Shown: positions 57,861-64,000 of the stretch, piece after piece
Position numbering within the stretch: the first letter of the stretch is position 1
Layout of the letters: every line of letters starts with the position of its first letter
Source of the DNA: Tachypleus tridentatus
Lineage: Eukaryota; Arthropoda; Merostomata; Xiphosura; Limulidae
Reading direction: 5' to 3'
Length of the DNA stretch: 64,000 nt
Assembly (NCBI RefSeq): GCF_004210375.1
Contig: NC_134833.1
Location: forward strand, 145,754,127 to 145,818,126
The notes under the pieces: model-generated
Seen by the model: only the letters and a program-made list of their open reading frames with translations
What the model was told of the DNA's origin: nothing
The model's database searches: none
Program-made: the position numbers and the translations under genes

Positions 57861-58399
57861 ATCCAGGTCACAAAAGCAAAGCTTGAAAGGAATAATGGCC
57901 ATTTTCTGTACTTTTACAACGTAAGCAATTAAGAAATAACACATACTATCCAGGAACAAAATGTGTGTAACAATGTGTTATTGCATACTTCACTAACTTA
58001 TCAAACAGCGGACAAACTGACAGTTAAATACTTCAGTAACTTATCCAACACTGAACAAACTGATACATTAATACTTCAGTTACTTGTCAAACACTGAACA
58101 AACTGTCAGATAGATACTTCACTAACTTATTAAACACTGAACAAATAGTCAGATAAGTGCTTCACTAGTAACTGAAAACTGACTCATTTTATTCACAGAT
58201 TCTCATAATTATAATGTGTATCTGTTCTAGATATTTTCTAACAATAAGATTCATGAACATTCTGGGTATTCCAGAAATACTTGTATAAGTTTACATGATC
58301 TTAGCATCATACGCCCTATAGCAAATAATTTACAGATTTATTGTATAACAGTACTTCGGACTCTTTCTTCTGTCCAGTACTTCATGATAAACATAAACT
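57861..58399. repeat. short degenerate tandem repeat, otherwise gene-free
   Basis: About four copies of a phrase like ACTTCAGTAACTTATCAAACA with CTGAACAAACTGTCAGATA, spaced about 55 bp, occur at 57990-58170. No gene is seen in the rest. Confidence 0.6.
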
Positions 58400-58612
58400 G
58401 TTTGTTTGTTTTGAATTTCGCACAAAGCTACTCGAGGACTATCTGCGCTAGCTGTCCTTAATTTAGCAGTGTAAGAGTAGAGGAAGGGCAGCTAGTCATC
58501 ACCACCACCGCCAACTCTTGGGCTACTCTTTTAACAACGAATAGTGGGATTTATATATGCAAAAACGGCTCGTTTGGGTTGAGAAAAAATTTTACGTAGA
58601 AGAGCGAACAAC

Positions 58613-58639
58613 GTTTCGACCTTCTTCGGTCATCGTCAG
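58613..58639 (-). ncRNA. hammerhead-like ribozyme core
   Basis: The minus strand reads CTGACGA, then TGACC-GAAGAA-GGTC able to form stem II (with one extra U), then GAAAC. This is the CUGANGA/GAAA layout of type I hammerheads described in Penelope elements. Stems I and III were not demonstrated, so activity is uncertain. Confidence 0.45.
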
Positions 58640-58769
58640 GTTCACAAAGAAAGAAAGAGGTAACTGACCGCAGGCTGACCACATGTTTGGAAGGGGTTGT
58701 GTAACTGAGTGTCGGAATGTAGAGGGCGGTGTTAGGTGTTTGAATATATATAATTTTATTTTATTATAT

Positions 58770-58916
58770 TTAATACAGGTATGAAGGTGTTCCTTTATAT
58801 CGGTTTATTTTGGGTTTAAGTTGTTGTATAAGTAAGGCTTCTTTAATTTTGCGTTTGTTTATGTGTGTTTTTTTATTTAGTATTTGAGTGTTTTCTATGG
58901 TTATGTTGTGTTTATT
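58770..58916 (-). pseudogene. Penelope ORF C-terminal tail (GIY-YIG region)
   Basis: It reads HINKRKIKEALLIQQLKPKI followed by NRYKGTPSYLY and a stop. This matches the usual C-terminal KRKIKEALYIKxLKPxLN block of Penelope GIY-YIG endonucleases. Only about 48 codons remain. Confidence 0.75.
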
Positions 58917-59132
58917 TTACGTAAAAAATTTTCTCAACCCAAACGAGCCGTTTTTGCACATATATTTCTCTACAAGTGGGTTTTCTCGACATCACTGAAT
59001 AGTGGGATTGAACGTCACATTATAACGCCCCCACGGCTAAAAGGGCGAGCAGGTTTGGCGCGACGGGGATGCGAACCCGCGACCCTCGGATTACGAGTCG
59101 CGCGCCTTAACCCACCTGGCCATGCCGGACCC

Positions 59133-59474
59133 TACATAAACTGAAATAACTGAAAGAAACAAATAAGCTGGCTATCTAGTCAATCATCAACTATTACAGT
59201 TTCGCAAATGAATCATTATTTATCTGACGTAACGTACATTGTTATACTACTATAATTGTTTGAAGAGAGTTTCAATACATTTGTCATGCTTTTCACATTA
59301 CGTCAAAAGTCCTTTTTGCTAAAAAAAAACACACAACACTAGGAGGTGAATTAAAAAGTATCTACAGCGATTTTTATTTTGAATAACTCGTTATTTAATG
59401 CACTACTGCCATGTATATATTAAAAAAAACAAATGTTTTTTTAAACTGTACGTGTACGATCATCGAACAGCCAG
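59133..59474. other. gene-free stretch
   Basis: No gene or repeat is recognised. Confidence 0.4.
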
Positions 59475-59482
59475 AATATTAT

Positions 59483-61777
59483 CAAAGGCGGAGCAAGGGT
59501 TTTCAGTGCCCGGGTACAAAGTCATTTTTCGCGCCCCCTCGTGACAAAATGTAAGCCATAAGGTGGTCCGTCATGCGTTCCCGGAAATTTATGAGTTTTA
59601 GAACATGAAAACCTGTATTTCGTGGCGTATTTTTAGGGTATGAAGGAGATGAAAAAAGTGAAATAATTAAGTCAACAATGGTACTTTGAAGATATCATTG
59701 AATAACAGAGAAGGACAGAATGAGAAACAAGAATGCATATAAAAAATTAAAGTAGAATTATTTTATACTAAAATAATAGTCAAATATAACATTGCAAAAA
59801 CTTAAAACATTACTTTGGATATAATAACCTTAAGAGTTTAACATAAAGTAAAAGAAATAGTTTGATATGATGCTTTGGATGTAATTATGTAACTTCAAAG
59901 AGAAATTCTTCTTGCCTTTGCTGCTGCAAATTTATCGATTAGTTCCTTAAAATTTATGCTGTCGGTAACCTCTCGCTCCACACTCAGCAAAGCCAAGGTT
60001 GACAATTTTTCTTCTCCCATGGATGATCTCAGGTTAGACAGGATAAGTTTTAACTTACTAAAAGACCTTTCACAACCTACAATAGATGTTGCAACAGTCA
60101 GTAAGATCTGCAGGCCAACTCTCAGATTTGGAAATACATCATCCCCAAACTGCACAATGAAGCGAAACAGGTCCTCTAGTGTCGAAAGCTTAACATCAGC
60201 CATTGTCTTGAGTTGCATTCAGCAGTCCATTATTTTACTGAACATCTCCAAGCTATCCAAGTCTGTATCATAAGAGCTTCCCATAAAAATGCATCTCTGT
60301 TTCAAGCTATTCTCATCAGTTGTGGACATCAGTACCTTTATGTCTAAAAGAAAGCCAAAACTAGAGTCCAGTTTCTTCAAGCTGATGAATCTGTCTCCCA
60401 TTTCTGTGTGTATTTTGTCAATCATATTTTACATCAGTCATAGCATTTCATTTTCTGCTGTGAGTCCTACATCCTTTGCTGTTTCTCCGGGCATTTTTTC
60501 TTCTTCCTTTCTCGTCTCTCAATTTGGACATCACAAGAACTGCACAGTTCCTTTGCTTCTTTAAGAGAATTCTTGCATATGGCATCACTCTTTTCTAGGA
60601 TATGCCCTTGTAAAGCCTGAATATCTTGAACAGCATTATGGAAATTCATGGTGTGGTTTTAAAGCCTTTTTGAACCCGTTCAGTCTTGGCAAGTACAGTA
60701 TTCCAGAACCGAAGAAGAACCAAAAACTCAAATGTTAGAATCCGATGCAACAACTGAACTTCATCACTTCTAGTATCTGAATTTTCCTCCTGATCATCTG
60801 CAATGTTCTAGTTGACCATGTATCGGTTTAACAGCTTCTATTCTGGCACTCTAAGAAGTTTCTGACTCTGACTTCACTGATACACCAAGAGCAATTTTCA
60901 GTCTCTCCCATCGAAGAGTTGACCGCGAAAAATAAACGTAGATAGCTTGCACAGTACTGAAAAATATCACGCCTGCTACCTGATGACTAAAGGCATGAAC
61001 CCCAACTAAATTAAGTGTGTGGTTTTCACAGTTGAGAAATGTAGCCTTTGAGTTGAATGCAGCAAGTCTTTGTTGCACTCCTGATTTGTGGCCAGACATT
61101 ACAGATGCATTGTCGTAAAATTGTGATCGACAGTCTTTGAAAGATATTTTATCCTTCTCCAGTTGTTGCAATATTATGTCTGCAATACTTACTGCATCTT
61201 TTTTATGGGCTTGAATGAATCCTAAGAAAGACTCCTTCACAAGTACAGTTTGTTCCTCGAAGTTTACATCTACATATCTAATGGTCTCCGACATTTATTC
61301 TTGGTGAGCAGCATCAGGAGTTGATTCAAACATTATTCCATAGTATTCAGCTCTCTGGATGTCACACATTTTTCTCTAACTGTAGATGCTAAAAGCTGGA
61401 TGAACTCAATCTGTATTTCTGGTGAAAGGTACGTAGTTGATCCTGGATTTTGCTGCACATACAAAAGGTGGCCCTTTATGACTGGATCGAACTCTGCAAC
61501 TAGCTTCAGAAGTTCTATAAAATTTCCAGCGTTTCTGTGACTCTCCCCTTTTTCAGTTTCAGTGGTACTGAAATGACCAAATCACAATCAAGTTGTGGCA
61601 ACATATGACGTTGCAACTCCCATATATGGGACACTGGGCATTAATTGGTTAAGAGGGGAAAACATTTCATTCTGAAATTCATTCCTAATTATGTAACATC
61701 AATTTGGCGCCCCCCCCCCGATGCTGCGCCCGAGGACAGATGTACCCCTTGCCCCCCCTCCCCTAGCTACGCCACTT
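59483..61777 (-). mobile_element. hAT element (TTF/ZMYM-type) with 8-bp target duplication
   Basis: AATATTAT flanks both ends (59475-59482 and 61778-61785). Terminal repeats are imperfect: CAAAGGCGGAGCAAGGG against AAGTGGCGTAGCTAGGG. Subterminal sequence is rich in C/G runs (61707-61760). It is 2295 bp long with a decayed minus-strand transposase. Confidence 0.9.
59895..61680 (-). pseudogene. hAT transposase remnant (ZMYM/TTF-type)
   Basis: Order on the minus strand: a start-side block near 61560-61320 (LSPEIQ and CVTSRELN fragments with stops); MSETIRYVDVNFEEQTVL with SVMSGHKSGVQQRLAAF and NCENHTLNLVGVHAF at 61294-60851; then the C-terminal dimerisation domain NLRVGLQILLTVATSIVGCE with RSFSKLKLIL at 60218-59895. 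Several frame breaks are present. The N-terminal zinc finger was not found. Confidence 0.78.
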
Positions 61778-61942
61778 AATATTATTAATTACTATGGTGT
61801 TCGGGTGCGTAACGGTCGAGTAATAATTTGTTTTGTTTGAACGTTATTAAGCACTATTCTACACAATGGGCTGTCTGTGCTCCGCTCACTAAGAGTATCG
61901 AAACGCGGTTCCAAGCGTTGATAGTCTGGAGACATATCGCTG

Positions 61943-62214
61943 GGCCTGGCATGGCCAAGCGCGTAAGGCGTGGGACTCGTAATCCGAGGGTCGCGGGTTC
62001 GTGCCCGCGTCGCGCTAAACATGCTCGCCCTCCCAGCCGTGGGGGTGTATAATGTGACAGTCAATCCCACTATTCGTTGGTAAAAGAGTAGCCCAAGAGT
62101 TGGCGGTGGGTGGTGATGACTAGCTGCCTTCCCTCTAGTCTTACACTGCTAAATTAGGGACGGCTAGCACAGATAGCCCTTGAGTAGCTTTGTGCAAAAT
62201 TCCAAAACAAACAA
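61943..62214 (+). mobile_element. tRNA-derived SINE, family 1, copy 9 (complete, with target duplication)
   Basis: A complete copy from GGCCTGGCATGGCCAAGCG to an AAAACAAACAA tail. An 11-bp direct repeat ACATATCGCTG flanks it (61932-61942 and 62215-62225), so both ends are defined. Confidence 0.93.
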
Positions 62215-62225
62215 ACATATCGCTG

Positions 62226-62997
62226 TATTACTGGAGGACTTGAGTAGTAATGTAAATTACAATGAAACCAAACTCTAAAAGAAAAATCATTATTTATTTT
62301 TTTTTTTCCAAACGAAGTGGTCTGGTTTTAATTTCCTTGTTCTTGAAACTAGCCAGTAGTTTTCTAGACAGTATTTTTACTGAGTTATCCAATTTTAATC
62401 ATCACATTCGATTCAAAAAATTGTAATATACCGAACTTATTTTCAAACTATAAGTTTAACATACGAACATAATAAATAAGTTTCGTAACTTTAAATCCGA
62501 TCATATGCCTAACCACATTAGGCTTAGACATAAAGGGTTAAAAGTTAAAAACAAATTTAAATATGGTAACAGTTTGCAGCGGATCAGGCCCGACAGACAG
62601 AGACAGGGGTTCATTCATGCAAGGTTAATGTATGTTTGTGATAAAAAATTAAACAAAAAAACAACAATGATCTCTTTATTCTATTTGTAGCATAAAAAAA
62701 ACACGTTTTCAGACTACCAAGAGCTGTGGAAACAAGAAAAGCATTCTTTAACATAATGAGATGTTAAATTTAATCTCAGAATATTGGTTTAGGCCTTTCG
62801 GCTATAATCCTATTAGGCACAGCGTTTTATCCCAAGCTTATTGATTTCAAGGAATTTTTGTAATAGTGTTTGTTCTATCATGAACTTGTTTATACACCCG
62901 AGCCAGCGTTTGTTATTTTTATAGGGTTTAAATCACCGTCTTTGTTTAAAGGCACTGGTATGTATGACAACAAATAGTTGTTATGCAGCATGCATTT
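62226..62997. other. gene-free stretch
   Basis: No gene is recognised. The 61-codon frame at 62505-62690 lacks known motifs. Confidence 0.4.
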
Positions 62998-63274
62998 TGT
63001 TTGTTTGTTTTGGAATTTATCACAAAGCTACTCGAGGGCTATCTGTGCTAGCCGTCCCAAATTTAGCAGTGTAAGACTAGAGGGAAGGCAGCTAGTCATC
63101 ACCACCCACCGCCAATTCTTGGGCTACTCTTTTACCAACGAATAGTGGGATTGAGCGTAACTTTATAACGTCCCCACGCCTGGGAGGGCGAGCATGTTTG
63201 GCGCGACGGGGATGCGAACCCGCGATCCTCAGATCACGAGTCGTAGGTCTAAACACTCTTGGCCATGCCGGGCC
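62998..63274 (-). mobile_element. tRNA-derived SINE, family 1, copy 10
   Basis: A minus-strand copy with tail TTTGTTTGTTTTGGAATTT and head end GGCCATGCCGGGCC. The tRNA anticodon-arm region is mutated (TCGTAGGTCTAAACACTC). Confidence 0.9.
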
Positions 63275-64000
63275 ATGGAACATGTAACTCTCAGGCTCAC
63301 GCTCAACGACATCATTATTATTAGTAAATGTAACATCTCAACGTGTTTTTCGATTTCAGTAGGGTTAAATAATTTTTAAACAAAGCAAAATTAGCAACAA
63401 AAGGTAATATGTGAGCGAAAGTAACTAAAAATGTCACAGTTAAGTAGACAAATAAGAAACTGTCAAAACGAACAAAATTAGATTTATAAAGATAAAAAGT
63501 TCGATGTTTGTGAGTAATGTTTGAAGATAAATATCAACATAAAGAAAAGATGCTGCCCTTATTTTTTATTTACTTTTATTTAAAAATGGCGAAATGTATT
63601 TTTTCAAGTGTAAAATTTTACAGTTTCAGGGAGAGTTTGAAATCTAAATACGAACAAAAATAAATAACAGTCATGTGTAAAATTTGTTAATCCTTTATAT
63701 GTTACAAGTATAATAAAATTTCAAATTTTAATAAAGACAAGTAGAAATGTACATATACATAACCTAGCTAGATATAATAATATCGAAAGTTTTAATTCTA
63801 CAAAATGAGTTAAAACAAGAGAGCCAAAACCTCAAAAACTGAGTTACTTAAAAAAAAAAAAAAACTATTTTAGCAAGTCGCTGTAATTATGTTAGTAAAG
63901 GGAAGCTCGTGTCCGTGTATCTACGATACATAAATTTAGGCTTATTAATTCTCAGTACAGATTTATGATTTAGTTTTTACGTGTTACGTTTACCACTCTG
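63275..64000. other. gene-free AT-rich end of window
   Basis: Nothing is recognised. Confidence 0.4.

Larger units (their letters stand above)
58552..58996 (-). mobile_element. Penelope-like element, 5'-truncated 3' end
   Basis: On the minus strand it holds the last codons of a GIY-YIG-type ORF (58916-58770) and a 3' UTR with a hammerhead-like core. The terminal region AAATTTTTTCTCAACCCAAA with CGAGCCGTTTTTGC is repeated in inverted orientation at the other end, as Penelope terminal repeats often are. A 13-bp target duplication flanks it. Confidence 0.78.
58400..59132 (-). mobile_element. tRNA-derived SINE, family 1, copy 8 (split by insertion)
   Basis: The 3' half is 58400-58551 and the tRNA-head half 58997-59132. 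They are separated by a 445-bp insert flanked by the SINE's own GAATAGTGGGATT on both sides (58539-58551 and 58997-59009). Confidence 0.9.

Overview
This is an animal nuclear genome segment, AT-rich and crowded with transposons. The best fit is a horseshoe crab (Xiphosura) or a close chelicerate. The reasons are a serpin resembling the limulus intracellular coagulation inhibitors, CR1/Jockey/DIRS/Penelope-type elements, and about ten copies of a tRNA-headed SINE ending in AAAC-type tails. The species call is inference; exon structure and repeat boundaries are read from the sequence.

Two host genes are supported. (1) GTF2A1, the TFIIA alpha/beta precursor, lies on the + strand at 6479-32879. 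Ten coding exons join in frame to 331 codons (333 with an alternative acceptor). They run from a TATA-box promoter near 6395 to a poly(A) signal at 33251. The QVDG taspase-1 cleavage site and both TFIIA domains are present. Intron 6 (12.5 kb) holds a DIRS-like element, a Jockey element, a complete hAT element, a SINE and copy A of a heat-shock-element-bearing repeat. (2) A secreted-type serpin lies on the - strand, with its whole serpin fold in one exon (42362-43588). It has an Arg P1 residue and a single-base T-run frameshift just before the reactive-loop hinge.

Layout: 1-6.3 kb is SINEs, a Penelope-related fold-back and two minisatellites. 6.3-33.3 kb is GTF2A1 with its intronic transposons. 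33-42 kb is mostly unrecognised sequence with a piggyBac MITE and a DIRS remnant. 42-44 kb is the serpin. 44-52 kb is CR1 and Jockey remnants plus a 51-bp minisatellite. 53-64 kb is SINEs, a Tc1 element with long inverted repeats, copy B of the heat-shock-element repeat, a Penelope fragment inserted in a SINE, and a second hAT element with perfect target duplications.

The most unusual signal is a non-autonomous repeat family (copies near 16.5-18.2 kb and 56.2-57.9 kb). Each copy has an unbroken, 5-bp-register array of heat-shock-factor half-sites (11 and 13 units) about 150-200 bp upstream of the same zinc-ribbon ORF, and both carry the same internal deletion. Others are a minisatellite that reiterates the exon-5 splice donor of GTF2A1, and a Penelope 3' end with a hammerhead-like core.
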